A stretch of DNA of 64,000 nucleotides from Gemmatimonadota bacterium (GCA_018673255.1 JABHDC010000028.1:1-64000); one strand, 5' to 3'. Shown: positions 42,857 through 52,311, numbered from the stretch's first letter. Made by a program: numbers and translations. The notes: generated by a model not told the origin, from the sequence alone.

Positions 42857-44122
42857 TCAGTCGAGGCGCAAATCGAAACGTCGCACGATAAGGGAGATCC
42901 GACCTCCAGCATTCTCGTAGTATGTGACGATTCCCCGGTCGCCGAGAAAGTGCGCCCCGGGATAGGAGAACGATCGGCTGTCGCCGGATCGGCTGTCACT
43001 GGACCGGCCATCGCCCTGCGATACACGACCCGGGTCGTCCGCTTCACCAGGCTCACCGGCACCAGGGTTGGCGGCGACCGAATGGCCTGACTCTCCCCCT
43101 GCCTGCACAGCACCGACGGAACCCGTGTTTGCCGGTTCACCATCGCCCGCCGGCACGACACGGTCCCCGTTGTGAGGGTCCAGCGTATGTTCGCCGAACC
43201 ACGAGTCTCCCTCATCCTCAGAGAACGCCACGCCGATCGGTGTGCGATCCGCCGTGTGTTTGCCGCGCCGATTGTGGTTCCACACGATCATCAGCATCCC
43301 CGATGCTTCGTGTCGTGCGACGGCGACAGGTGATTCGGGTGACACCAGGGGGCCAGGCGTCGCCGGCGACCAGCTGTTGCCACCATCGGATGAGATCGAC
43401 TCGTACTGGCAATCCATCTGCGTCCGCATCCACATGCGCACACGCCCATCCGGATGCTCCATCAGATAGGGCTCCATGAGTCCGCGCTCGGGCCCTTCGA
43501 GCATACTCTGACTGGGTTGCCAGGTAGCGCCATCGTCGTCGGAGTACAGCACCCAGCTGCGGATATGAGTGCCACGGCGATCTTCCTCGTCCCAGGGCCA
43601 GGGTGAGGCCAGGGGCAGCAGGATTCGACCCGCGTGGGGGCCCTGCTGCAGTCGGAGGGCGCGATTGTTGAGCAGCACATGACGACCCGGTGCCGGGGGC
43701 GAGATCCGCACCGGGTCGGTCCAAAGCTCCGGTCCCGCGCCGGGTTCACTCAGTCGCGTCTCGTCCCGGCAGATGATCATGCCCGTCCACGTATCCAGAT
43801 GGGTTTCTCGCACACGGTAGAAACAGGCGAGCCGACCATCCTTCAGGCGCAGGAAGCAGGGCATGCGAACCGCCTCCACGCCATCGGGGCGAAGTGCGAT
43901 GGCGAAGGGCGTCGACCACGTATCACCGCCATCATCGCTGAGCATCCCGCAGATCTGGCTGCCGTCATCGTCGTGGGCGCCCCCCAACCAGCGCGAGTAT
44001 CCCATGAGCCAGCGCCCATCGGTCAGGACCATGAGATCGGCTCCCATGTTCCGGGGTTCGGCCTCGCTGGCCTGAACCACTACCTGACGGTCGAGATTCT
44101 CCAGATGGACGACGCGTCTCAT
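42857..44122 (-). CDS. Sialidase/BNR-repeat propeller protein with a low-complexity insert
   Basis: The 421-residue protein has several Asp-box turns of the S-x-D-x-G-x-T-W type (SDDGGDTWS, SDDDGATWQ, SSDGGNSWS, SEDEGDSWF), typical of sialidase propellers. Candidate active-site residues include Arg85/Met in VEAVRMPCF and Glu in GLMEPYLMEH. Near residues 320-385, between TLDPHNG and SFSYPGAHF, sits an insert of about 65 residues rich in Gly, Ala, Ser and Asp. The insert carries a 15-bp tandem repeat (GATCGGCTGTC...) around 42972-43000. No signal peptide. It lies 7 bp after the cyclodeaminase-like gene. A sialic acid-like or other glycan substrate is possible; true sialidase activity is unproven. 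Confidence 0.75.
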   Translation of the reverse strand: MRRVVHLENLDRQVVVQASEAEPRNMGADLMVLTDGRWLMGYSRWLGGAHDDDGSQICGMLSDDGGDTWSTPFAIALRPDGVEAVRMPCFLRLKDGRLACFYRVRETHLDTWTGMIICRDETRLSEPGAGPELWTDPVRISPPAPGRHVLLNNRALRLQQGPHAGRILLPLASPWPWDEEDRRGTHIRSWVLYSDDDGATWQPSQSMLEGPERGLMEPYLMEHPDGRVRMWMRTQMDCQYESISSDGGNSWSPATPGPLVSPESPVAVARHEASGMLMIVWNHNRRGKHTADRTPIGVAFSEDEGDSWFGEHTLDPHNGDRVVPAGDGEPANTGSVGAVQAGGESGHSVAANPGAGEPGEADDPGRVSQGDGRSSDSRSGDSRSFSYPGAHFLGDRGIVTYYENAGGRISLIVRRFDLRLD

Positions 44123-44129
44123 CGGCTAC

Positions 44130-45083
44130 TCACAGTTCGACCGCCGTGCCCAGTCCTTCACGCTCCGCGATATCGTAGATCACCTTGGCCACGACGGCAT
44201 CCTGAATTCCCATGCCTGTACCATCGAAAAGCGTGACCTCCTCAGGCGACGTACGCCCCTGAATGCGGCCGGCCACGACATCACCGATCTCGCCGACGAT
44301 GTCACTCTCACTCACCAAGCCCGCCGTGATGGACACGTTGATGTCTCCCCACTTGAGACACTGCGAGGTGCGGTCGCAGACGATTCGCGCACGTTGATGG
44401 ACACCGGAGGCCAGTTCCTGCTTGCCCGCGCCATCCGAACCCATGGCACTGAAGTGTGTGCCCGGCTGGACCCAGTCCGCCTGCACGATCGCCTCACGCG
44501 ATGGTGTCGCACTGATCACGACGTCGGCGCCCCTGACAGCCTGTTCTGCACTGACCGCTTCTACGGTGAGACCGTACTTGGCCTGGGCCCGTTGCACATA
44601 ATCTTCGGCCGCCTCGGGGCTCAGATCGTAGACCAGGACCTTCTCCAGATCGAAGACGGAGACCAGGGCCCCCAGCGCGTGCCAGCAGACCTGCCCGGCG
44701 CCGATGAAGGCAGCCACCTTCGAGTCGGATCGTGCCATGTGTTTAGCACCGATCGCCGCGGCGGCACCTGTGCGCAGATTGGTGACCTTGAGTCCCTCAA
44801 ACAGGCCCTTCGGTTCGCAGGTTTCGTGATCGTAGTAGATCACCTGACAGGTCAGGGCGCCGGGCGCCGCAAAACCGGTCTTGATCGCCGTCGCCTGTTG
44901 GGGAAACACATTTCCCCCCATGAAGAACCACATGGCCCAATCGCCGATATCGTGATACTTCTGCGGCAACTCAGCCTTGCCTTCGGACATGGACTGCAGA
45001 GCACCCTCCACCAGAGGGATGCAGTCGGCGGGGCTCACATGCTCTTCGATCTCATCGTTGCGCACTACCAGGATTCGTGACAC
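44130..45083 (-). CDS. Ornithine cyclodeaminase/mu-crystallin family protein
   Basis: The 317-residue protein shows the family plan: N-terminal dimer half with VEGALQSMSEGKAELPQKYH, the KTGFAAPG loop, and LTNLRTGAAAAIGAKHMAR; then the Rossmann motif GAGQVCWHAL and ATPSREAIVQADWV, and the GTGMGIQDAVVAKVIYD ending. Members reduce imines or deaminate ornithine to proline with NAD(H). Lys and Asp of the ornithine site are not fully traceable, so it may act on another imino acid. ATG at 45083. It lies between MlrC (39 bp upstream) and the sialidase (7 bp downstream), on one transcript. Cytoplasmic. Confidence 0.85.
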   Translation of the reverse strand: MSRILVVRNDEIEEHVSPADCIPLVEGALQSMSEGKAELPQKYHDIGDWAMWFFMGGNVFPQQATAIKTGFAAPGALTCQVIYYDHETCEPKGLFEGLKVTNLRTGAAAAIGAKHMARSDSKVAAFIGAGQVCWHALGALVSVFDLEKVLVYDLSPEAAEDYVQRAQAKYGLTVEAVSAEQAVRGADVVISATPSREAIVQADWVQPGTHFSAMGSDGAGKQELASGVHQRARIVCDRTSQCLKWGDINVSITAGLVSESDIVGEIGDVVAGRIQGRTSPEEVTLFDGTGMGIQDAVVAKVIYDIAEREGLGTAVEL

Positions 45084-45122
45084 GGGATATTCCTTCGTTT
45101 TGGTTGACGCCCAGCTTGACGT

Positions 45123-46631
45123 TCAGCAACCGCGGCTACGATACACAGGCGCCGCGGCACAGTCCCACTCCATCTCCGGGTCCAGCGGCACGATGGGCCG
45201 CGGCACCCTCTTCCATTCCAGCGACAGCAGATCCGATGGCGCCAGACCCGGCGCAGCTCCCAGCAGGAACCGACGGGCGACGCCCGCAAATCCATAACGG
45301 AAATCGACGACCGACTTGGAGATCAGGATCCGCGCCGTCGACGGATCCAGTCCGGCCCCCGAGTAGAGCACGGGATCATCCCCCGGACCCAGTCGCTCGA
45401 AGACGACGACGACGATGTTGTCGATCCTGAGTGTCGCCGTCAGCCCGATACTCTCTGGCAATTGCCGGTCGGGGCTGACAGGGATCACCTTCTCCACCAC
45501 TCCGGTCACTTCTGCAGGCGTGGAGTGGATCGTGTCCTGTTTGCCGCCCAGGGACAGGCTGATCTCGGCGCCCTCACCGGCTGCAGCCATTGCGACCACC
45601 GCCTCCGGGTCGACCATCGTCACAAAACAGGGCTCCGCCGGCGCACGGGCCAGGAATTCTTTGAGATACCACGTGGAATCCCCCGTGCCGCCCCCCGTCA
45701 TCAGATCGTTGAGATCTGAAATCACCACCGGTGTCTCGGGAGACGCGAAGGCTTCATCCAGCGCCTCGAGGTAACTGGGACAGGGCCGCGTGTATTCACG
45801 TCGCTGAGACCAGGCCTTGTCGGCCAAATCCCGCGCGAGTTGCTCAGCCAGACCGGCGTCGCCATCTGTCGTCACCACACTGCACCACCCCATCTCGGGG
45901 ATGTCCATCCAGGGCTGCACGGCGCAGATGGCCGAGTGCAGAACCCGGGGATCCTGCTCCTGTTGCCGCGTCAGGTCTATCAGCGTCTTCAGGGGTGGTT
46001 CATCGGAGATCTGTGTCTCCGCCGGCGTGAACATGGGCACTTTGATCGCCACGATCACCGGCTGGATCTCACCTCGTACTGTGGCCACCAGCGAGGTCGC
46101 GGCACGACGCCCCGTCTCCACCAGATCGATATGTGGATGGGTGTGCATGCAATCGATGACGTCGGCATTCTCACACATGCGCGCCGTGAGATTTGCATGC
46201 AGATCCAGGCAGACCGCGATGGGCACATCGGGGCCCACAATCTGCCGTGCCCGCTCGATCACGAGACCATCGATGTCGGGATCGTCCTCGCCGACGAAAG
46301 CGCCATGCAGACTCAGCAACAGCCCATCCAGGGGCAAGGCCGCGGCCAGATCGGCCTCGAACCAGCTCATCAGCTGTGCCTGCGCCGCCGGCGTGAGGGA
46401 ACCGGCCGGCATAGCCGTCGCCTTGGTGACCCCCACGACCTGACAGTCGCCGGCCTCGGCCATGGGATTGAGAACATCCATGGCGCCACTGACGAAACCC
46501 TCCCACATGGTCGGCAGCTTCAGCACATCGTCGCCGTGATACACACCGTGCGCCTCAATCGCCGCCAGATCGGTGGGCTGCGTACTGAAGGTGCTGGTTT
46601 CCTGCATGATCTTGGCGAGTCCGATGCGCAT
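45123..46631 (-). CDS. MlrC-type M81 metallopeptidase (DUF1485)
   Basis: The 502-residue protein has three metal motifs of MlrC: LLSLHGAF (105-112), CLDLHAN (141-147) and THPHIDLVETG (164-174). The C-terminal domain keeps DLNDLMTGGGTGDSTWYL. MlrC opens peptide fragments of microcystin, but most relatives work on unknown peptides or modified amino acids. ATG at 46631 (MRIGLAKIMQETST) is behind AGGGAGAG; the longer start at 46760 has no family match. It heads the run MlrC, cyclodeaminase, sialidase, GH43-like, CgeB-like. RidA is divergent 114 bp away. Cytoplasmic or peripheral; no signal peptide. Confidence 0.86.
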   Translation of the reverse strand: MRIGLAKIMQETSTFSTQPTDLAAIEAHGVYHGDDVLKLPTMWEGFVSGAMDVLNPMAEAGDCQVVGVTKATAMPAGSLTPAAQAQLMSWFEADLAAALPLDGLLLSLHGAFVGEDDPDIDGLVIERARQIVGPDVPIAVCLDLHANLTARMCENADVIDCMHTHPHIDLVETGRRAATSLVATVRGEIQPVIVAIKVPMFTPAETQISDEPPLKTLIDLTRQQEQDPRVLHSAICAVQPWMDIPEMGWCSVVTTDGDAGLAEQLARDLADKAWSQRREYTRPCPSYLEALDEAFASPETPVVISDLNDLMTGGGTGDSTWYLKEFLARAPAEPCFVTMVDPEAVVAMAAAGEGAEISLSLGGKQDTIHSTPAEVTGVVEKVIPVSPDRQLPESIGLTATLRIDNIVVVVFERLGPGDDPVLYSGAGLDPSTARILISKSVVDFRYGFAGVARRFLLGAAPGLAPSDLLSLEWKRVPRPIVPLDPEMEWDCAAAPVYRSRGC

Positions 46632-46745
46632 GTGCTCTCCCTGTTTCCGGCACGGTGGTGATGATGTGTGCGTCTGGGTATGTTGAGCCGTATTGCCGGC
46701 CTCGTCCAGCCGGGTACTGCTGCCACACATCAAGGAAACCATCTC

Positions 46746-47117
46746 ATGCCTGACAACCACAGCCCCGAACCCTTCTACAGCCTGGCCCGTTCGGCGCAGG
46801 GTTTCATCTTCCTCTCCGCTTTCGGACCTGTCGACGAACAGATGCAGATTGTCGGCACGACCATCGAAGACCAGACCCGGGCATGTATGGAGGCCATGGG
46901 CCGCGCCCTGGCCAGTGAAGGGGCAGGATTCGATGACCTGCTGTGTGTGGAGGTCTTCCTCACCGATCTGGAGGAACGCGATGGCTTCAATGCCATCTAC
47001 GCCAGCTACTTCGGCGAGCGCAAGCCGGCGCGCCGACTGTATGGTGCAGGTTCTCTGTTCAAAGGGATCAAGGTGGAGGTAACCGGGATCGCCTTCAAAG
47101 CGGATCAGACCACTTGA
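46746..47117 (+). CDS. RidA/YjgF family imine deaminase-like protein
   Basis: The 123-residue protein matches the family: FIFLSAFGPVD, MEAMGRALASEGAGFDDLLCVEVFLTD, and RKPARRLYGAGSLFKGIKVEVTGIAF. The catalytic Arg corresponds to the PAR motif near residue 100. RidA hydrolyses reactive enamines/imines from PLP enzymes to ammonia and ketoacids. ATG 46746 follows AAGGAA at 7 nt. The dispersed palindromic repeat begins 6 bp after its stop. The neighbours (MlrC and the cyclodeaminase) suggest a link to amino acid turnover. Normal size for the family, which is about 120-130 residues. Confidence 0.88.
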   Translation: MPDNHSPEPFYSLARSAQGFIFLSAFGPVDEQMQIVGTTIEDQTRACMEAMGRALASEGAGFDDLLCVEVFLTDLEERDGFNAIYASYFGERKPARRLYGAGSLFKGIKVEVTGIAFKADQTT

Positions 47118-47123
47118 TCTCTG

Positions 47124-47288
47124 GTGCCCTGTTAAGGAGTCAGCCTTGTGAGATTCGGGCGTCGAGGCGCCTGGCTCACAAGGCGCGCGACCGATGCGGG
47201 TCAGTGGGACCCATCGAGGGAGCGCAACGCGGTGAGCCAGGATGGATCGGCGGCCGAATACAAGGATTACTTCTTAACAGGGCACTAG
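47124..47288. repeat. Dispersed palindromic repeat, copy 2 (complete)
   Basis: GTGCCCTGTTAAG (47124-47136) is matched at the right end by CTTAACAGGGCAC (47273-47285), a perfect 13-bp terminal inverted repeat. It extends to 16 of 17 bases when the next four (GAGT and, reversed, AAGT) are counted. CTAG closes both copies on the right. Inner stems are GCCTTGTGA (47143-47151) with TCACAAGGC (47176-47184), and GGGTC/GACCC near 47198-47212. It starts 6 bp past the ridA stop. The only other copy here is at 1-161. The gap 47289-47467 after it holds a possible promoter and the transporter's ribosome site, nothing else. Confidence 0.88.
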
Positions 47289-47355
47289 ATCGACTGCCGA
47301 TCCTCGGAGTGCCCCGCTGACCTGAGTGCACCGATCCTCCCACAGGGGTCCGAAC

Positions 47356-47385
47356 TTGCCGATCCGGCAAATGACGGGCTATGTT
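47356..47385 (+). promoter_or_regulatory. Possible promoter for the Na+/alanine symporter
   Basis: TTGCCG (47356-47361), an 18-bp spacer, then TATGTT (47380-47385). Each box matches four of six consensus bases. The -35 box is part of the small palindrome TTGCCG-ATC-CGGCAA. The start codon at 47468 would follow about 75 nt of leader. Confidence 0.3.
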
Positions 47386-47467
47386 TGACCTTCCTACCGG
47401 TCGTGCCCGCCGTGAAGGCAGGGCGCCCACTTCTTCGACCCACATCGCGCCACGGAGAGTACACAAC

Positions 47468-48979
47468 ATGCGCAGGCTTCTGTATGCCCCGGCGCTGCTG
47501 ACACTTCTTGCGACACCGGCACTGGCCCAGGACGACAACTGGATCCAGGTGCGGCTGGCAAAGCTGGACGCAGTTTTCGGTGACACCGTCACCTTGATGG
47601 CCTCTTTCCTCTTTGCCGATTTCGGCACCGGGTTCCCACTCGTGGTGGCGGTCCTTCTGGCCGGGGGTATCTACTACAGCTTCTACTTCGGCTGGTTGTC
47701 GATCCGTGGCTTCCGACACGCCATCGACGTGCTGCGCGGTCACTTCGACGACCCCGATGACCCGGGCGAGATCTCCCATTTTCAGGCCCTGTCCAGCGCC
47801 CTGTCGGCGACCATCGGTCTCGGGAATATTGCCGGTGTCGCCATCGCCGTCAGTCTGGGAGGCCCGGGTGCTGTCTTCTGGATGATCGTCACGGCCGTCT
47901 TCGGCATGTCGTCCAAGCTCGCCTCCTGCACCCTGGCGATCATGTATCGTCGCACATCAGAGGATGGCCATATCTCCGGTGGGCCGATGTACTACCTGGA
48001 GAAGGGCCTGGCGCTGAAGAACAAGGCCGAATTCGGTCGCACCCTGGCCGTGATCTACGCCTTTCTCGCCATCGGTGGTTCCTTTGGTGGCGGCAACATG
48101 TTCCAGGCGAATCAGACAGTAGAGATCCTGTCGACGGTCTCCCCCTGGTTCAAAACGAATGCCTGGGTGATGGGTATCGTCATGGCCTTCTTTGTCGGCC
48201 TCGTCATCATCGGTGGTATCAAGCGAATCGGCAATGTGACATCGAAGATCGTACCCGCCATGTGCATCCTGTACGTGGTCAGCTCGATTTTCGTGATCCT
48301 GAGCCATGTCACCCAGGTCCCGGCGATGCTGGCGCAGATCGTGGCAGATGCCTTCTCGGGGCCGGCGGTCTTTGGCGGCTTCAGCGGCGTGCTGGTCACG
48401 GGGATTACCCGGGCTGCCTTCTCGAACGAGGCGGGTCTCGGCTCCGCTGCCTTCGCTCACGCTGCAGCCAAGACAGATGAACCGGCTCGTGAGGGCATGG
48501 TCGCCATGATCGGTCCTTTCATCGACACGATCATCATCTGCCTGATGACGGCACTCGTGTGTATGATCACCGGCGCCTATCAGTTGCCCGAGTATCAGAC
48601 GGGTGAATTCATCGTGGGCGCCCGCATGACCTCTGCCGCCTTTGACTCGGTTATTCCCGGGGCGCGCTACGTGCTGGCCCTCGCCGTCATGCTCTTCGCC
48701 TATTCGACGATGATCTCCTGGTCTTACTACGGTGAGCGGTCGTGGGAATATCTCTTCGGTCCCGGTACGATCATGTTATATCGGGTTCTGTTCGTGAGCT
48801 TTGTCTTCATCGGCGCCGTCACAGCCCTGGACAACGTGCTGGCCTTCTCCGATATGATGATTCTGGGAATGGCCTTCCCGAATATCATCGGCGGGGTCCT
48901 GTTGAGCCCCCAGATCAAGAAGGTCCTCGTCGACTACTGGGATCGCCTGCAACGGGGTGAGATCAAGCCCTTCCGCTGA
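47468..48979 (+). CDS. Sodium:alanine symporter family (AGCS) transporter
   Basis: The 503-residue protein has an N-terminal signal-like stretch ending TPALAQ, then about ten to eleven membrane spans. AGCS motifs are ATIGLGNIAGVAIAVSLGGPGAVFWM, SSKLASCTLAIMYR, GGPMYYLEKGL, GSFGGGNMFQANQ and RAAFSNEAGLGSAAFAHAA. These move Na+ with small neutral amino acids such as alanine or glycine across the inner membrane. ATG at 47468 is behind GGAGAG. An insertion of the palindromic repeat lies upstream at 47124. A strong terminator follows at 49017. The family call is secure; substrate is assumed from family. Confidence 0.92.
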   Translation: MRRLLYAPALLTLLATPALAQDDNWIQVRLAKLDAVFGDTVTLMASFLFADFGTGFPLVVAVLLAGGIYYSFYFGWLSIRGFRHAIDVLRGHFDDPDDPGEISHFQALSSALSATIGLGNIAGVAIAVSLGGPGAVFWMIVTAVFGMSSKLASCTLAIMYRRTSEDGHISGGPMYYLEKGLALKNKAEFGRTLAVIYAFLAIGGSFGGGNMFQANQTVEILSTVSPWFKTNAWVMGIVMAFFVGLVIIGGIKRIGNVTSKIVPAMCILYVVSSIFVILSHVTQVPAMLAQIVADAFSGPAVFGGFSGVLVTGITRAAFSNEAGLGSAAFAHAAAKTDEPAREGMVAMIGPFIDTIIICLMTALVCMITGAYQLPEYQTGEFIVGARMTSAAFDSVIPGARYVLALAVMLFAYSTMISWSYYGERSWEYLFGPGTIMLYRVLFVSFVFIGAVTALDNVLAFSDMMILGMAFPNIIGGVLLSPQIKKVLVDYWDRLQRGEIKPFR

Positions 48980-49016
48980 TCGCCTCCGCGGTCACACGTA
49001 AGCACGATAGAACATC

Positions 49017-49053
49017 AAAGGCCGGGATCCCCTCATGGGGACCCCGGCCTTTT
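49017..49053 (+). terminator. Rho-independent terminator after the symporter gene
   Basis: AAAGGCCGGGATCCCC (49017-49032) pairs with GGGGACCCCGGCCTTT (49037-49052) around a TCAT loop, with a single A-C mismatch, and the stem runs into TTTT. It separates the symporter from the convergent gene ending at 49074 and could serve both. Confidence 0.85.
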
Positions 49054-49073
49054 GATTTCATATCGGATCCGGA

Positions 49074-50498
49074 TCACATATCCGGCTTCTCACTCTGGCT
49101 GCCCGGCGATTCAGGCTGGCGGTTCGGCGCCGCGACCGCCTGCCCCTCGCGGAGGCGGCGCATGGCCTCCAGGGCGACATCGAAGCGACTGGCCGAATTC
49201 CAGAGCATCCATCCATTACCCCCCGCATCGCGGGTCGCGTGGATCTGCTCGGTCACGTATTGCGCATCAAATCCTTTGACCCCGTAGGGGAAGGCCTGCA
49301 ACCACGGCCGCACATCGACACCATGGGCCTCGGCCAGGGGTGCGAGTCGCAAGATGCCTTCCTGCACCAGGTAGTAGGGATAGTCCGAGGGACGATCCAT
49401 CCCGAGGAAAGGACTGTAAAAGTGGGACGGATAGAGCATGGGACAGGCAACGTCCAGCAGTGGCAACAGATCCGGAAGGCGCTGCCCGAGCCGGCGCAGG
49501 TCGGCCTCGCGGCCCCAGGCGGCAACACCGAACAGATCGGCAGCAAGCAACACGTTGGTGTCGATCAGCCTTACGCGGGTACGGGCGACGAACTCGGTGA
49601 TGATGTCGTGTTTGGCCAGGTGCCAGGAATCGAAAGCGAAGCGGGCGTCGGCAAGGTCACCCTCCGTCGGGAACCGCACGTAGTCGAGCTGAATCTCATC
49701 GACGCCGAGTCGCACGACCTCCTGAACGATATCCAGCAGATAGTCCTGCACCTGCGGCAGGGAAGGATCGAGCCATCCCTCACCCCACGCCGCGCCATCC
49801 CCGGACAGTGAACGCGGTCGCAGTTCGGGTCGTGACGATGCGAGGCGTTCGTCGTAGAAACAGGACAGGCGAGCGACCACGTGCAGTTGCCGCTGGTGCA
49901 GTTGGCGCACCAGTTCATGAGGTCGACGAATCGGGGCCAGCGAGTCGACCTGCGTTGCCAGGGCCAAGGGCACGCGGGACTTGTAGGACAGGTCGCCCTG
50001 CCGGTCTTTGATATCGAAGATGATGGTATTACCGCCGACGGCAATCAGCGAGTCGGCCAGCGCCAGGATCCGTGGGGACCCAGCGACCTGGGCCGTCACA
50101 TACAGACCACGCACTTCCGTGTTCTGCACGGCCTTGCCCACGGTGGCACCCGACTGCAGAGGCACACGCAGCATCTGGCCAGGGAGCAGGCGATCCGACT
50201 CCATGTCGCTGGCCCGGCGGATTCCGTGGGCCAGCTCACCAGCCGTGTAGTAGTCGGTGGAGGAGAGCATGCGGGCAGCGATACCCAGCAGCGAATCGCC
50301 AGGACGCACCATGACACTCGAATCGAGAATCGCCGTTCCCGCGCCGGGGATCACCGGTTGTGAATCGAGGATCGTCGTCTTGGCCGAGGCGGCCAGACTC
50401 ATGCTCAACAAGCAGAGGCCGACGCACGACATCAGGTGGCGACGGAATGGTGAGATCAAAGATGTCAAAATCGTTAAAGTGTTTATAAAAACAGACAC
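49074..50498 (-). CDS. Exported LysM plus DUF4015 (putative glycoside hydrolase) protein
   Basis: The protein of about 474 residues begins, from GTG at 50498 or more likely ATG at 50432, with a signal peptide (LMSCVGLCLLSMSLAASAKTT). A LysM-like region follows at about 62-115 (VMVRPGDSLLGIAARML through LLPGQMLRVPL) and should bind peptidoglycan or chitin. The main domain from about 128 is DUF4015: RGLYVTAQVAGS, NTIIFDIKDRQGDLSY, IQLDYVRFPTEGD and the CPMLYPSHFYSPF strand. This barrel family is predicted to cleave glycans; Asp in DIKD and QLDYVRF are candidate catalytic residues. A TATAAA lies on the minus strand near 50480, upstream of the ATG at 50432, which favours the shorter start. Same strand as the propeller gene at 50560. 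Confidence 0.8.
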   Translation of the reverse strand: MSVFINTLTILTSLISPFRRHLMSCVGLCLLSMSLAASAKTTILDSQPVIPGAGTAILDSSVMVRPGDSLLGIAARMLSSTDYYTAGELAHGIRRASDMESDRLLPGQMLRVPLQSGATVGKAVQNTEVRGLYVTAQVAGSPRILALADSLIAVGGNTIIFDIKDRQGDLSYKSRVPLALATQVDSLAPIRRPHELVRQLHQRQLHVVARLSCFYDERLASSRPELRPRSLSGDGAAWGEGWLDPSLPQVQDYLLDIVQEVVRLGVDEIQLDYVRFPTEGDLADARFAFDSWHLAKHDIITEFVARTRVRLIDTNVLLAADLFGVAAWGREADLRRLGQRLPDLLPLLDVACPMLYPSHFYSPFLGMDRPSDYPYYLVQEGILRLAPLAEAHGVDVRPWLQAFPYGVKGFDAQYVTEQIHATRDAGGNGWMLWNSASRFDVALEAMRRLREGQAVAAPNRQPESPGSQSEKPDM

Positions 50499-50559
50499 TT
50501 AGCCAATGTATGACCCCTCTCCGAAATCAGCAAGCATCACGCCCGGAATCGCGGCCAGA

Positions 50560-52311
50560 TTACAGAGTCAGTCGATTCAGCTGTGCGCCGATCGCAACAA
50601 AGACTTCTCCATCCGGGCTCACGGCCAGGCTACCGACCCTTCCAGGCATGTCGCAGCCCGGACCCAGGTCGCCGGCTTCGGGTGACAACAGCCACATCTG
50701 GTCTTCGCCAAAGAGTGCGACGCGCCCGTCCGGCAATCCGGCTGCATAACTGGCGGGAGCCGGCAGTGTGATCGGCGCTTCGAGTCGATCGCTCTGTGAG
50801 TCGTAGACGTAGACCTGGTCTTCGGCGATGATCACGACGCGCTCCGCGGTCACAGCCAGGCCCGTCAACTGCGTGCCCATCTCAAAGACGTGTGTGGTGC
50901 GGATTGTGCCGTCCGTCTCCCATACGACGAAATGCGGCGTCACATTCCGGGAAGCCAGGCCATTGGCAGATCCGCCGGTGATGAAGTAGAGACAGCGGGT
51001 ATCGGCAGTCAGACCCATCACGGCCTGCTGGGCAACCGGATCACGCCAGCACGTCATGGCGAGTGTATTCACATCGATTTTCGAGATCCCACCCCCGTAG
51101 ATGCCGTAAGCGGCCATCCAGCCCGTCCACACGTGACCATCGGGCCCCACGACACTCTTACCCGAAGGCCGAATCAGACCCGGACTCACCGATTCGAGGG
51201 TCACAGGATTTGAGTTGTCCAGCTGCTGCCAGGGCACCGTCGGATCGTAGACGACATGGTCACCACCCGAATACGTGGCGAGGAACAGGCGCTCGGCAGT
51301 CCAGGCCATGCCGTAGACCTCACCGCTGTTGTCGGTGACGACCTGCGAATTCCATGATTCGTCGGTTGCCGGATTGTAGCGGAAGATCGTCTGACCGAAT
51401 CCGGCTGCACCCCAGATGTTGCCCGCATCATCAGCGGTGATCGTCAGGATGTGAGTCGCGGGTCGCTCGGCAGGGATCGGCTGCAGGATGGGTGCGTCCT
51501 CTTCCCCGTCGTCGATGTAGTATTCCTGACCGCGATTGACGAGCCACCGGCCATCGGTGAGATGCTTGTGCATCCGCATGCCGCCATAACGATTCGGGGG
51601 CGATGGTTCGGCGATGAGTTGATCTTCCCGATCGCTCTCGAGGCATTCGAAGCTGGTGCTGTCGTACGTGTCGATCTCGTCGCCTGTCTGCGTGCAGAAG
51701 AATCCCTCTCCCACGCCACGCACAGCAGCGCCCTCTTTGCCGAATCGATGCGCCTTCCCACTCTCCATGTTCCACAGACTCAGGTGGGGATCAGCCGTAC
51801 CGCACGAAACGAGGATGTGCCCGGGCACGCCACCATAGACCATGCGGCTGTAGAGGTTGGCTGAATTCTGTGACATGCGCCCCACATTCTCGAGGCGATG
51901 CGCGGCCGGATCATACTGCAGCAGCACACAGCCTGGATACGTGCCGCCATAGACGAGTCCATCGGAACCGATGCAGAGATTCCAGATATACGTCTCCTCC
52001 TCGTCTCGCAGTGGCTCGGCCCACTCGCGTGATGCCAGATCCAGACAATGCAGGTAGCCATAGGTGCCGCACGTCCCGATGAGCAGCTTTTCATCCTGCC
52101 AGTTGAGCACCGCCCACGCACCGCTGTCCCCCGGCAAAGAGATATCCTCTCCTTCACCGGTGGCCGGATCGACGATGACGAGATTCCCCGTGCCGCCCGC
52201 AGCGAAGTTCGACAGAACCACCTTCTCCCGGTGATCCCGGGGGTCGGTGAAGGATCCGATTCCGAGGATCTGGAAATTACGGCAGGGCTGTGAGAGCAAC
52301 TGTGTCTGCAT
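50560..52311 (-). CDS. Beta-propeller protein of unknown function
   Basis: The 583-residue protein starts at ATG 52311, chosen because GGAGGA lies directly upstream (4 nt); the longer start at 52452 lacks this. It has about seven to eight repeats of the SDGLVYGGTYPG, DDAGNIWGAAGFGQTIFRYNP, GPDGHVWTGW and DGRVALFGEDQMWLL kind, typical of propellers with a quinoprotein- or SMP-30-like fold. No signal peptide or catalytic metal motif is visible. Several Cys (CRNFQ, GTCGTYGYLHCL) occur early. It follows the unknown gene at 52362 by 50 bp on the same strand. Role unknown; sugar or lactone metabolism is a guess only. Confidence 0.6.
   Translation of the reverse strand: MQTQLLSQPCRNFQILGIGSFTDPRDHREKVVLSNFAAGGTGNLVIVDPATGEGEDISLPGDSGAWAVLNWQDEKLLIGTCGTYGYLHCLDLASREWAEPLRDEEETYIWNLCIGSDGLVYGGTYPGCVLLQYDPAAHRLENVGRMSQNSANLYSRMVYGGVPGHILVSCGTADPHLSLWNMESGKAHRFGKEGAAVRGVGEGFFCTQTGDEIDTYDSTSFECLESDREDQLIAEPSPPNRYGGMRMHKHLTDGRWLVNRGQEYYIDDGEEDAPILQPIPAERPATHILTITADDAGNIWGAAGFGQTIFRYNPATDESWNSQVVTDNSGEVYGMAWTAERLFLATYSGGDHVVYDPTVPWQQLDNSNPVTLESVSPGLIRPSGKSVVGPDGHVWTGWMAAYGIYGGGISKIDVNTLAMTCWRDPVAQQAVMGLTADTRCLYFITGGSANGLASRNVTPHFVVWETDGTIRTTHVFEMGTQLTGLAVTAERVVIIAEDQVYVYDSQSDRLEAPITLPAPASYAAGLPDGRVALFGEDQMWLLSPEAGDLGPGCDMPGRVGSLAVSPDGEVFVAIGAQLNRLTL

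Noticed and set aside
42857..46631. Complete sialic-acid pathway in the run beginning with MlrC
   Set aside because: There is a sialidase-like propeller but no neuraminate lyase, kinase or epimerase here, so the run is described only as carbohydrate and amino acid related.
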